The translations under genes were made by a program, and so were the position numbers. A model generated the notes under the pieces. The model searched no databases, was not told the DNA's origin, and saw nothing but the letters and a program-made list of their open reading frames with translations. Shown here piece by piece: positions 17,497 to 25,038 of a DNA stretch of 36,515 nucleotides. Position 1 is the first letter of the stretch. Each line of letters starts with the position of its first letter. The stretch is from Methanonatronarchaeales archaeon (GTDB taxonomy: Archaea; Halobacteriota; Methanonatronarchaeia; JAANXF01). The stretch is from contig JAANXF010000018.1 of assembly GCA_018263395.1 (NCBI GenBank), forward strand, positions 75,296 to 111,810, given 5' to 3'.

Positions 17497-17676
17497 TCAG
17501 GAGGCCGGTTTTATGCTCTTGAGATTGTTCCGGGTTTCACGCCTCGATAGCTCTGCGTCGTGTGTCTCCCGGGCGTGTCGCTTCGCCATTTCGACCAGCT
17601 CGTCTTCCTCGTCGCTCTCGACCGCGAAGTTGCAGTTCCGGTTTCCGGCTCTCCTGCACGAGAACTTATGGGTCAC
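17497..17676 (-). CDS. Small DUF1059-family protein
   Basis: The 59-residue protein starts THKFSCRRAGNRNCNF, then has an acidic ESDEEDELVEMAKRHARETH segment. This matches the DUF1059 pattern of two cysteines near the N terminus and a later basic helix ending in His. The function is unknown and the cysteines could bind metal. The start is a GTG at 17676, chosen because GGAGGTG lies seven bases upstream. The basic C-terminal 20 residues are longer than in most family members. A hairpin terminator follows, so it is probably a single-gene unit, with an AT-rich promoter region at 17720-17760. Confidence 0.75.
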   Translation of the reverse strand: MTHKFSCRRAGNRNCNFAVESDEEDELVEMAKRHARETHDAELSRRETRNNLKSIKPAS

Positions 17677-17860
17677 ATTTCACCTCCTGGGTTCGGAACC
17701 CGAGTCTGTATGGAAGACGGTTAACTTAAGGTTATCTTATACATTTAAGACATTAATTAAGGCCGTGGGTTATCGGCGAGGGGATGGATACCGGCGTGAC
17801 GTACCCCGGGAGGGCGCGTGAAACCCGGCCCGCCGGGGTTCCCCTCGACCTCCACGACCG

Positions 17861-18091
17861 TCAGCCGTACTTCGACTCCAGGTAGCGAACAATCCTGGAC
17901 GAGTCGCTCACGACCTCCCCGTCTTCATCGACGAGAACAGGTACGGCGCGCTGCCCCGATAACCTGTAAACCTCATCCCTCTCCTCGTGGGGCAGGGGTA
18001 CCTCCACCTCCTCGTACTCTAGGCCTATGTCGTCCAGTTTCCTGCACACCCTCTGACAGTAGGGGCAGGACGGTATCTGATAGAGCTTCAT
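17861..18091 (-). CDS. Glutaredoxin-like protein
   Basis: The 76-residue thioredoxin-fold protein carries the redox motif SCPYCQR at residues 8-14 (CPYC). It has a cis-proline region RAVPVLVDEDG and the closing SSRIVRYLESKYG seen in glutaredoxins and GST N-terminal domains. It should catalyse thiol-disulfide exchange with a small thiol, and gamma-glutamylcysteine is a candidate given the GCS2 gene at 32955. The ATG at 18091 puts the CPYC motif at the usual distance from the N terminus. It is divergent from the DUF302 gene, sharing an 80-base promoter region. Confidence 0.88.
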   Translation of the reverse strand: MKLYQIPSCPYCQRVCRKLDDIGLEYEEVEVPLPHEERDEVYRLSGQRAVPVLVDEDGEVVSDSSRIVRYLESKYG

Positions 18092-18171
18092 CGTTTCCTG
18101 TCGAGGTACCTCCCGATAGTTCTTGCGTATATCGTGCAAAACCTTTTGGGCGGTGGCGGAGAGGTCTACAG

Positions 18172-18561
18172 GTGTACACCTATTCGGTCGAGATAGAGGC
18201 GTCGACGGCAGAGGCGGAGAGGCGAATCCGGAGGGAGCTGGAGCGGGAGGGATTCGGGGTCCTGACGGAGATCGACGTCGAGGAAGTTCTGAAGGAGAAA
18301 CTCGGCGTGGACTGGAGCCCCTACAGGATACTCGGCACCTGCAACCCGGAGTTCTCCCACCGTGCACTTGAGACGGAGAAGGAGCTGGGAGTGCTCCTGC
18401 CCTGCAACGTGGTCGTATACGAGGACGACGGGGCAACGAAGGCGTCCGCCGTAAGCGCACGTCGGATGCTGTCGCTGGTGGACAACCCGGACCTGGGACC
18501 CATCGCGGAGGAGGTGGACGAGCGGCTCGGGCGGGCCCTCGACCGGGCGGCCAAAAGCTAA
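18172..18561 (+). CDS. DUF302-family protein
   Basis: The 129-residue protein has the DUF302 pattern: YSVEIEASTAEAERRIRREL, then GFGVLTEIDVEEVLKEKLG, ILGTCNPEFSHRALE and GVLLPCNVVVYED. The fold is an alpha/beta dimer of unknown function, often encoded near redox proteins, which fits the divergent glutaredoxin. I chose the GTG at 18172, preceded by GGAGAGG about seven bases upstream, because extension further upstream runs antisense through the glutaredoxin gene. The Cys residues in TCNPEF and LPCNVV could be redox active, which is speculation. Confidence 0.85.
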   Translation: MYTYSVEIEASTAEAERRIRRELEREGFGVLTEIDVEEVLKEKLGVDWSPYRILGTCNPEFSHRALETEKELGVLLPCNVVVYEDDGATKASAVSARRMLSLVDNPDLGPIAEEVDERLGRALDRAAKS

Positions 18562-18586
18562 GAGGGATCTACACCATTCATTACGG

Positions 18587-19090
18587 ATGAGGGTCGACCT
18601 CAGCATCGAGCTGAAGGACGTGCCGGGCGAGCTTTTAAGGGCCCTGGAGCCGCTTAGCGAGGCCGGCGCGAACATCGTAAGCGTAGTTCACCACCGGGAG
18701 AAGCGCACCGCCCGCGGAACCCTGCCGGTGGAGGTGGAAATCGAGGTGGAGGAGAACAGATTGGAGAGGCTGCTGGACGACCTGAGGACGAGTGGCGTAC
18801 AGATAATTAACGTGGGACACAACCGCCTGAGGGAGCGGCTCAGCGTCGTGCTCATAGGCCACGTTCTCCACACCGGTCTCCAGGACACCGTGGACAGGAT
18901 AGATTCCACGGGTTACGCAGAGGTCGTGGACCTGGCGATGGAGATGCCGGAAGTAAACGGCAGAAGCGCCGCCCGGCTGGGGATAAGGACCGTGTCGGAG
19001 AAAAGCTCGAGGGACGTTCTGATGCTGCTGGACCGGGTTTCGGAGGAGAAGGACCTGATCCTAGTCAAGGACGTGGGGGCACCTGCGTGA
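18587..19090 (+). CDS. ACT-domain regulatory protein paired with homoserine dehydrogenase
   Basis: The 167-residue protein has an N-terminal ACT domain (residues 1-78: LKDVPGELLRALEPLSEAGA, NIVSVVHHRE), followed by a second ACT-like region (HTGLQDTVDRIDSTG onwards). Such proteins sit directly before homoserine dehydrogenase in many archaea and probably sense an amino acid such as threonine. Its stop overlaps the hom start (GTGA), which supports a two-protein allosteric unit equivalent to the C-terminal ACT domain of bacterial homoserine dehydrogenases. The ligand is inferred. Confidence 0.88.
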   Translation: MRVDLSIELKDVPGELLRALEPLSEAGANIVSVVHHREKRTARGTLPVEVEIEVEENRLERLLDDLRTSGVQIINVGHNRLRERLSVVLIGHVLHTGLQDTVDRIDSTGYAEVVDLAMEMPEVNGRSAARLGIRTVSEKSSRDVLMLLDRVSEEKDLILVKDVGAPA

Positions 19091-20067
19091 GGATCGCTAT
19101 CAGGGGGTTCGGGTCTGTGGGGCAGGGCCTCGCGGAGGTGTTGAGGGACGAGGGCGACAGAATACGTCGAGAGGAGAGCGTGGACGTAAGGATAGTCGCA
19201 GCCGAGGACTCCAGCGGCTCCGCGGCCGACCCGGACGGCATCGAGCCCGCGGAGCTCCTCGAAGCGAAGTCGGAGGGCCCCCTCGCGTCCGGGAGATGGA
19301 CCGCGTCAATCGAGGACGTCGACTACGACGTACTGGTAGAGGCCACCCCGACGGACGTCGAAGGGGGAGAGCCCGGTATGTCGAACATCAGGGAGGCGCT
19401 TTCCAGCGGTACACACGTCGTCACCTCCAACAAGGCCCCGCTGGCGCTTAGTTACAGAGAGCTGACGGAGCTGGCCCGGGAGAACGGGGTGGAGCTTCTC
19501 TTCGAAGCGACCGTCGGTGGAGGGATGCCCCTGATCAACCTGTCGAGGAGGTGTCTCGCCGGAAACGAGGTAACGTCCATTCACGGAGTGCTGAACGGCA
19601 CCTGCAACTACATCCTCAGCCGGATGGCCGTGGAGGGGCTGTCCTACGAACAGGTGCTAAGCGACGCCCAGGAGCTCGGCGTGGCCGAAGCGGACCCCAC
19701 CTACGACGTGGAGGGGCTGGATACCGCCCTGAAGCTGGTCATCCTGGCCGACGCCGTGATGGGGCTTTCGTGCTCCTACGACGACGTGGAGGTGGAGGGG
19801 ATCACCGGCATAACTCAGGAGGCGCTTCGCCTCGCGGGAGAGGACAACATGAAGATAAAACTGGTGGGAACGGTTCACGACTCGCGAATCGAGGTCGGGC
19901 CAAGGCTCGTTCCCTCGGACCACCCGCTGGACGTGCCGGGTGTACTGAATGCGGCGACGCTCTCCACCGGGCTGGCCGGCGACATAACCGTCACCGGGAT
20001 GGGTGCCGGCTCCATAGAGACGGCCTCGGCTATTCTGAGCGACCTTCTTTCAATCCCTCGGGCCTGA
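19087..20067 (+). CDS. hom: Homoserine dehydrogenase
   Basis: The enzyme reduces aspartate semialdehyde to homoserine, leading to threonine and methionine. The 326-residue protein has an N-terminal Rossmann loop (IRGFGSVGQGLAEVL), VVTSNKAPLALSY, the substrate region FEATVGGGMPLINL and GVLNGTCNYILSRM, and a VAEADPTYDVEGLDTALKL block. There is no C-terminal ACT domain. That role is probably held by the upstream ACT protein. The start is GTG in a four-base overlap. The 3' end overlaps the convergent DUF373 gene by 38 bp. Confidence 0.96.
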   Translation: MRIAIRGFGSVGQGLAEVLRDEGDRIRREESVDVRIVAAEDSSGSAADPDGIEPAELLEAKSEGPLASGRWTASIEDVDYDVLVEATPTDVEGGEPGMSNIREALSSGTHVVTSNKAPLALSYRELTELARENGVELLFEATVGGGMPLINLSRRCLAGNEVTSIHGVLNGTCNYILSRMAVEGLSYEQVLSDAQELGVAEADPTYDVEGLDTALKLVILADAVMGLSCSYDDVEVEGITGITQEALRLAGEDNMKIKLVGTVHDSRIEVGPRLVPSDHPLDVPGVLNAATLSTGLAGDITVTGMGAGSIETASAILSDLLSIPRA

Positions 20068-21124
20068 TTGCCCAGCCGGCGCTCTTCAGTGAACGGGAGG
20101 CCCCGATTCCGAGCAGGGCCAGAAGCAGGCTGGAGCCGATAGCGAAGAAGAGGCGCTCCTCCCCGCCGAACGAGGGGCTCAGTATGTACTCGGAGCCGCC
20201 CCAGAGCAGGAGCGCAGCCGACCCCGCGAAGAAGGGCAGGATAACTATCCGGTTGTCCACCGCCCCGCTTCCCAGGTACCTGTCCAGCATAAGGCCCAGG
20301 GTTACCAGAATCACGCTCGCGACCCACCACCAGACCGCCACCACGAAGAACGCCGCTATCCTGAACAGGAGGCCCTCACCCCAGAAGGCCCCAACCGGGG
20401 ACGCTGCTGCCTCCAGGGCGGCGTAGTAACCCCTCACAGTGCCTACTATCAGCAAGATGACGCCCGCAAAGTAGCTGAGCACGGACACCTGACCCGACAG
20501 GAAGGATTCGGCGAGGCGCTGGTAAAACTCGTGAAGCCTGAGGTCGATCCTCGCGGCCCTGTTGACGAGGTACAGCCCTATGACGCCGAGAATGCCGCTG
20601 ACTCCGTACATCTGCAGCCCGGCGACGCTCAGGGCCGCGTACGCCAGGCTGGCGAGGCCCAAGGGTATAAAGAACCTCTTGACGAACCTAGGGTCGTCCA
20701 GCACGCGCTTGACGATGTAGTACGTGGTCTCTAGGTTCTGGCTCTGATTTACGATTACGCGCTTTATAGACGCGACCTTTACCCTCGACTCGACCAGTGG
20801 CAGGACGAACTCGTCCTCTGCCCCGTCCGTCACGACGACCGCCTCCTCGAAGTCCTCGAGAACCTCGTCGAGCTGCCGGGAGACGTGTCTATCCGACTCC
20901 ATTCCCACGCTGGAGTGACCCGTTATCGTCGCCACCTCGGCGTCGAGCTCGTCAGCCAGATTGACGGCCTGAAAGATGGTGTTCACGTCGGAGTCCTCGG
21001 GGTCGGCGAGAGCCAGCCTGTTAACTGCGTCGATATTGGCCTCCCTACCCACGACCGGGCCCTCGATGCCGGCCTTCCTGCCGACGTCGTCGTCCCGGTC
21101 TATACAGAGGACTATGCGCTCCAT
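20030..21124 (-). CDS. DUF373 archaeal membrane protein
   Basis: The 364-residue protein has a soluble N-terminal domain (residues 1-140) beginning MERIVLCIDRDDDVGRKAG and a C-terminal part with roughly seven or eight membrane helices from about residue 150. DUF373 is an archaeal family of unknown function in which the Asp-rich CIDRDDD start is conserved. I chose the ATG at 21124 because a TTATTTTG box lies 24 bases upstream, the leaderless distance. An in-frame TTG at 21145 would overlap that TATA box. It follows the COG1340 gene on the same strand and overlaps hom at its 3' end. Confidence 0.88.
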   Translation of the reverse strand: MERIVLCIDRDDDVGRKAGIEGPVVGREANIDAVNRLALADPEDSDVNTIFQAVNLADELDAEVATITGHSSVGMESDRHVSRQLDEVLEDFEEAVVVTDGAEDEFVLPLVESRVKVASIKRVIVNQSQNLETTYYIVKRVLDDPRFVKRFFIPLGLASLAYAALSVAGLQMYGVSGILGVIGLYLVNRAARIDLRLHEFYQRLAESFLSGQVSVLSYFAGVILLIVGTVRGYYAALEAAASPVGAFWGEGLLFRIAAFFVVAVWWWVASVILVTLGLMLDRYLGSGAVDNRIVILPFFAGSAALLLWGGSEYILSPSFGGEERLFFAIGSSLLLALLGIGASRSLKSAGWAIRPEGLKEGRSE

Positions 21125-21142
21125 CAGGAAAGATTCAGCCCG

Positions 21143-21151
21143 CAAAATAAA
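21143..21151 (-). promoter_or_regulatory. TATA box of the DUF373 gene
   Basis: On the minus strand TTTATTTTG is centred about 24 bases before the ATG at 21124. This fits leaderless transcription and decides the start. Confidence 0.55.
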
Positions 21152-21215
21152 ACCTTTTGCCCACTCCCATCCTGCGGAGGTCCTCCAAAACGTCCCTCAC
21201 AGAGGAAAGACCTGG

Positions 21216-22130
21216 TCAAACGAGGCCGGCGCGCTGCAGCAGCAAGAGGTCGTCGGTGTCGAGGGACTCGCCCTCCTTGAACCTCTCGAAGACCTCCTCT
21301 GCCCTCTTCTTGACGACGAGCTCGCGCTCTTCGAGCTCCTTCCGCCTCTCCTGAGGCGCGGCTCTGCGGGATTCGTCACGCCGCTTCCGCTTCAGGCTGT
21401 GGATGACCTTCTGGAAGTCGCGAAGGTCGTTCTTGTAGTCGAGAAAGGTCTCATGGTGCCCGTCGGCGATCCCCTGGGCCTCCACGAAGCTCTCGTGGGC
21501 CTCGTCCGCCTTTCTCCTGGTCCTCTCGGCTTCCTCGAACAGCTCCGTCATCTTCTCGTGCTGCTCCTGGGCGAGGCGGGAGTACTCCAGCACCTTCTCG
21601 TGGTACTTGGATGCCTCTTCCTTCAGCTCCTTCGCCTCCTCCAGCTTCTCGCGGAGCTCCGAGTGCTCCTCCAGAATGCTTCTGCGCCTCTCCAGCTCCT
21701 CCCTCAGCCCCTTGATTCGCTCGACGACCTCCCGCTCCCTTTCGGTTGAGAGCACCTCGGTCTGTTGCTCGAACTCCAGGCGCTGGAGCTCGTCCTCCAG
21801 CTCTTTTATGGGGCGTCCCTCGTCGCCGAGCTCGGAGCGCTTCTCCTCCACGGCCTCAAAGAGTTCACTGGCTCTCGAGTTCAGTTCGTCTCTCTTAGCC
21901 TTGTTTTCCTGAACAAGCTCGTTGTACTCGTCCCGCCTGGCCTGGAACTCCTTCTTCTTATCCATGAGCTCGCGGGCCTCCGAGTTGTACTCGTTCCTCG
22001 TGGCGGCCCACTTGCCGGCCTTCTGGTTATATTCGTCTCTCCGGGAGGCCTTCTCCTCCACGGCCTCCTTTAAATCGTCCCTTCTTTTTATTAGCTTCTC
22101 CAGCATATCTCCGTCCCCGCTACTCGACAT
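21216..22130 (-). CDS. COG1340-type coiled-coil protein
   Basis: The 304-residue protein is almost entirely a charged alpha-helical coiled coil rich in E, K, R and L (residues 10-255). Repeated units such as RRDEYNQKAGKWAATRNEYN and ARRDEYNELVQENKAKRDEL suggest an antiparallel or rod-like fold. This archaeal family is often mislabelled phosphoserine phosphatase because of its neighbour, but has no HAD motifs. Its function is unknown. The ATG overlaps the serB stop by 11 bases, so the two are made together. A short unstructured-looking C-terminal tail ends in a Leu-rich helix. Confidence 0.85.
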   Translation of the reverse strand: MSSSGDGDMLEKLIKRRDDLKEAVEEKASRRDEYNQKAGKWAATRNEYNSEARELMDKKKEFQARRDEYNELVQENKAKRDELNSRASELFEAVEEKRSELGDEGRPIKELEDELQRLEFEQQTEVLSTEREREVVERIKGLREELERRRSILEEHSELREKLEEAKELKEEASKYHEKVLEYSRLAQEQHEKMTELFEEAERTRRKADEAHESFVEAQGIADGHHETFLDYKNDLRDFQKVIHSLKRKRRDESRRAAPQERRKELEERELVVKKRAEEVFERFKEGESLDTDDLLLLQRAGLV

Positions 22131-22743
22131 GGTTAAGCACCGCAGTCAAATCCGCGTCGTCGGTAATGATGTCCGCCTCACTGTATAAAATTTTGTTCGC
22201 GTTGAACGCTATCGCGAGGCCGGCCTCCTCCATCATCGGCAGGTCGTTCGCGCCGTCACCCACCACGACGCACCTGTCCAGACCTATCCCGAGTTCCCCG
22301 GCGAGCGCCCTCAACGAGTCACCCTTCGTACCGTCCACGAGGGGGCCTCTCACCTCACCCGTCAACCGACCGTCCTCGAGAACCAGTTCGTTCGCGACGA
22401 CGTGGTCCACCCCCAGTTTATCGGCTACGACCTCCGCGATGCGCCTGAAGCCACCGGTCACCACGGCGGTCTCGCAGCCCCTTTCGTGCAGGGCCTCGAC
22501 GGTTTCTCTCGCGCCCTCCATCAGGGGGAGAGCGTCGGCTACGCGGCCAACCTCCCCTGCCGAGAGGCCCTCGAGCAGCCCGACTCTCTCCCGCAGGGCG
22601 TCGGCGAAAAGAAGGTCGCCCTCCATCGCCCTTCGGGTAATTTCCGCTATCTCCTCGTGAACTCCCCCGGCCCTGGCCAGTTCATCTATTGCCTCACCGT
22701 CGATCAGGGTAGAGTCCAAATCGAAGACTACGAGCCTATTCAT
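22120..22743 (-). CDS. serB: Phosphoserine phosphatase
   Basis: SerB performs the final step of serine synthesis, hydrolysing phosphoserine. The 207-residue HAD-family enzyme has motif I VFDLDSTLID (DxDxT), motif II AVVTGGF, motif III Lys in VDGTKGDSL and motif IV VVGDGANDLPMM, with a small cap between motifs I and II. I chose the ATG at 22743, which starts five residues before motif I as is normal. A start seven codons earlier is also possible. Serine made here would feed GlyA, TrpB and cysteine synthesis encoded in this window. Confidence 0.96.
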   Translation of the reverse strand: MNRLVVFDLDSTLIDGEAIDELARAGGVHEEIAEITRRAMEGDLLFADALRERVGLLEGLSAGEVGRVADALPLMEGARETVEALHERGCETAVVTGGFRRIAEVVADKLGVDHVVANELVLEDGRLTGEVRGPLVDGTKGDSLRALAGELGIGLDRCVVVGDGANDLPMMEEAGLAIAFNANKILYSEADIITDDADLTAVLNHVE

Positions 22744-22796
22744 CCGGTTTCCCTTAAGTAGCAAGCCCTATTAGGGACGCGGCTAAATATCTCTTT

Positions 22797-23222
22797 TTAC
22801 CCAACGAGCAGCCCACGTATCTCGTCTATCCGCCGCCTCTCCTCCTCATCCGCCCCCCTCTCCATCGCCGAGAGCCTCCTCAGCACCCGGCCCCTCTCGA
22901 CCACCGAGACGTCTCCCTTGGCCGCGGCCCTTAGTTCCGACAGCTCGTCAACCTCATCCGAGCCGAGAGCTGTGGCCAGAGCCGAGGCGACCCTCTGGCC
23001 CTCCTCCGTGAGCGACAGCGCCTCGTCCAGCAAACCGGCCTCCTGGAGCTGTGCCGTTACCCTCTCCACGTAGGGTCCCTGGTAACCCGTGGACCCCGGC
23101 TCGCCGCGGGTGAAGCCCAGCAGGATGTCCACCGGTCCCTTCCTGAACAGGAGCCTCTCCCATCGATTCCCGGACCCGGCGGGGGAGTTGTTGACCACGC
23201 GAATATTGATACTCGGCGGCAC
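22797..23222 (-). CDS. Unrecognised 141-residue protein, possibly winged helix
   Basis: I do not recognise this family. Residues 20-75 (RWERLLFRKGPVDILLGFTR, then YVERVTAQLQEAGLLDEAL and LTEEGQRVASALA) read like a winged-helix domain with a helix-turn-helix and a short wing. The C-terminal half is charged and helical (RAAAKGDVSVVERGRVLRRL), so it may dimerise. The start is uncertain: GTG at 23222 or an in-frame GTG at 23198, the latter about 25 bases after an AAATAAGG box. It is divergent from the HTH-CBS regulator with nine bases between the outermost starts, so the promoters overlap and mutual control is possible. Confidence 0.6.
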   Translation of the reverse strand: MPPSINIRVVNNSPAGSGNRWERLLFRKGPVDILLGFTRGEPGSTGYQGPYVERVTAQLQEAGLLDEALSLTEEGQRVASALATALGSDEVDELSELRAAAKGDVSVVERGRVLRRLSAMERGADEEERRRIDEIRGLLVG

Positions 23223-23236
23223 CTTATTTCTTGCCG

Positions 23237-23788
23237 ATGGAGCTGCTCTCTCCAGGTGAGCTTAGACAGCGCAGGGAGCGCCTGGGCCTCACCCAGGCTG
23301 AGCTCGCGGAGCGCGCAGGCGTATCACAGCCCCTCATAGCCCGCGTCGAGAGCGGCTCTTTGGACCCCAGTATGTCGACCTACACCCGGGTCCTGGAGGC
23401 CCTGCACGAGACCGAGAGGGTGCAGGTGGAGGCCAGGGACCTCATGCATACCCCCGTGCTATCGGTATCCCCGAGGGATTCGGTACGGAAGGCGGTAGAG
23501 CTGATGAGGGACAGAGGGTTCTCACAGCTGCCGGTGATCGATGAAGACGTGCCGGTGGGAAGCATATCCGAGTCCGACGTGGTCCACGAGATGAGCGTCG
23601 AGGGACGGGCCATCACCGAGAGAAGCGTCAGGGACCTGATGGACGAAGGATTCCCGACCATCTCTCCCTCCACCGGGATCGACACCGTCTCGAGGATACT
23701 GGAGCACGAGTCGGCGCTCATGGTGGTCGAGAGGGGTGCGGTCGTCGGCGTCGTGACGAACGCTGACGTGATGAGGGTCCTGGAATGA
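23237..23788 (+). CDS. HTH-Xre regulator with two CBS domains
   Basis: The 183-residue protein joins an Xre-type helix-turn-helix (residues 7-60: LRQRRERLGLTQAELAERAG, VSQPLIARVESG) to a CBS pair (residues 68-183: RDLMHTPVLSVSPRDS, GFSQLPVIDEDVPVGSISES, RDLMDEGFPTISPST). CBS pairs bind adenine nucleotides or AdoMet, so it probably couples cell energy or methyl status to transcription. This domain pairing is common in archaea. The stop overlaps the Hps-RraA start (ATGA), which makes the sugar-phosphate enzyme the most likely target. I prefer the ATG at 23237 over the TTG two codons earlier. Confidence 0.9.
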   Translation: MELLSPGELRQRRERLGLTQAELAERAGVSQPLIARVESGSLDPSMSTYTRVLEALHETERVQVEARDLMHTPVLSVSPRDSVRKAVELMRDRGFSQLPVIDEDVPVGSISESDVVHEMSVEGRAITERSVRDLMDEGFPTISPSTGIDTVSRILEHESALMVVERGAVVGVVTNADVMRVLE

Positions 23789-25038
23789 TTCTACAGGTCG
23801 CACTCGACCTGACCAGTCTGGACAGGGCTATGGACATAGGTGAGGCAGCCCGGAGCGGGGGGGCCGACTGGCTCGAGGCAGGAACCCCCCTGATAAAGAG
23901 CGAGGGTATGGAAGCCGTCCGGAGGCTCAGCGAGAGATTCTCCGACGCCAAAATCGTCGCGGACATGAAGACGCTAGACACGGGCTCCCTGGAGGCCGAG
24001 ATGGCGACCAGGGCCGGAGCCGACCTCGTTACCGTCGTGGGAAGCAGTGAGGACTCGACAGTGGAGGAGGCCGTCGAATCCGCGAGGAGGTACGGCGGCG
24101 AGGTAGTGGCTGACCTGCTCGGCGTCGACGACCCGGAGAACAGGGCACTGGAGCTACAGGGGCTGGGCGTCTCCCACCTGCTCGTACACACGGGGATAGA
24201 CGCCCAGATGGCTGGCGCCTCGCCGCTCGACACGCTCAGGCGCGTGGCCTCCGCTGTCGATATCCCGGTAGCCGTCGCCGGCGGTATAGACGCCTCCTCG
24301 GCCGCCGGGGCCGTGTCCGCCGGTGCAGACATCGTCGTCGTGGGTGGAGCGATTACACGTACCGACGACGTGAAGGCCGCGGCGCTCAGGGTAAGGGAGG
24401 CGGTTGACTCCGGCGGCCCCGCCGAGCAGCCGGAAGAGGCGGGGAGGCCGAGTCCGTCCACTGCCAACATCAGCGACGCGGCACACCGCCGGGGCGTCGT
24501 CAGGGGACTCGGCGCCCTTCTCGACACGAGGGCCGAGGGGAGGGCGCTTACGGTAAAGACCGCGCCGGGGGACTGGGGGAGGGTTGTCCGGGCCCTTGAG
24601 GGGGCCGGCGAGGGAGACGTCGTGGTGGTGGACGCCGGAGGGACGGAGATGGCCGTGTGGGGGGAGCTGGCGAGCCTCTCAGCACTGAACCGCGGGGTCG
24701 CCGCAGCGGTGATAGACGGAGGGATACGGGACGTCGAGGAGATAATGGAGGCCGGTTTCCCCGTCTGGTACAGGCACGTGACGCCGGAGGCCGGCGAGCC
24801 GAAAGGGCTCGGCGAGGTGGGGGGCGAGGTGGAGGTCGGCGGAGTCCGGGTCTCGGAGGGCGACTACGTCGTCGCGGACCCGGACGGGGTCGTGGTGATC
24901 CCGTCGAGCCGGGTCGAGGAGGTTCTGCGTCGAGGAGGCATGGTGGAGGAGAACGAGGACCGGGTCAGGGCCGAGATTCTGGAGGGCTCGACGCTGAGCG
25001 AGGTGCTGGAGCTGGAGAGGTGGGAACGCGGCGACTAG
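23785..25038 (+). CDS. 3-hexulose-6-phosphate synthase fused to RraA-like domain
   Basis: The 417-residue fusion has an N-terminal Hps barrel (residues 1-205: LQVALDLTSLDRAM, ADMKTLDTGSLEAEMATRAGAD with the D-x-K-x-x-D active site, IPVAVAGGIDASSA). A Pro/Gly-rich linker follows at 205-230, then an RraA/HMG-aldolase-like domain (about 230-400) with AVIDGGIRDVEEI, including the RD-x2-E motif of metal-dependent aldolases. Hps links formaldehyde and ribulose 5-phosphate, and archaea can run it in reverse to make pentoses. The role of the RraA part in archaea is unsettled. This is the second Hps domain in the window. It is coupled to the HTH-CBS regulator and meets the antiporter gene at overlapping stops. 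Confidence 0.92.
   Translation: MILQVALDLTSLDRAMDIGEAARSGGADWLEAGTPLIKSEGMEAVRRLSERFSDAKIVADMKTLDTGSLEAEMATRAGADLVTVVGSSEDSTVEEAVESARRYGGEVVADLLGVDDPENRALELQGLGVSHLLVHTGIDAQMAGASPLDTLRRVASAVDIPVAVAGGIDASSAAGAVSAGADIVVVGGAITRTDDVKAAALRVREAVDSGGPAEQPEEAGRPSPSTANISDAAHRRGVVRGLGALLDTRAEGRALTVKTAPGDWGRVVRALEGAGEGDVVVVDAGGTEMAVWGELASLSALNRGVAAAVIDGGIRDVEEIMEAGFPVWYRHVTPEAGEPKGLGEVGGEVEVGGVRVSEGDYVVADPDGVVVIPSSRVEEVLRRGGMVEENEDRVRAEILEGSTLSEVLELERWERGD

Noticed and set aside
17408-17821. 137-residue plus-strand open frame near 17.5 kb
   Set aside because: Ser/Arg-rich, spans the terminator hairpin and runs antisense to the DUF1059 gene, which has a ribosome site and family motifs.
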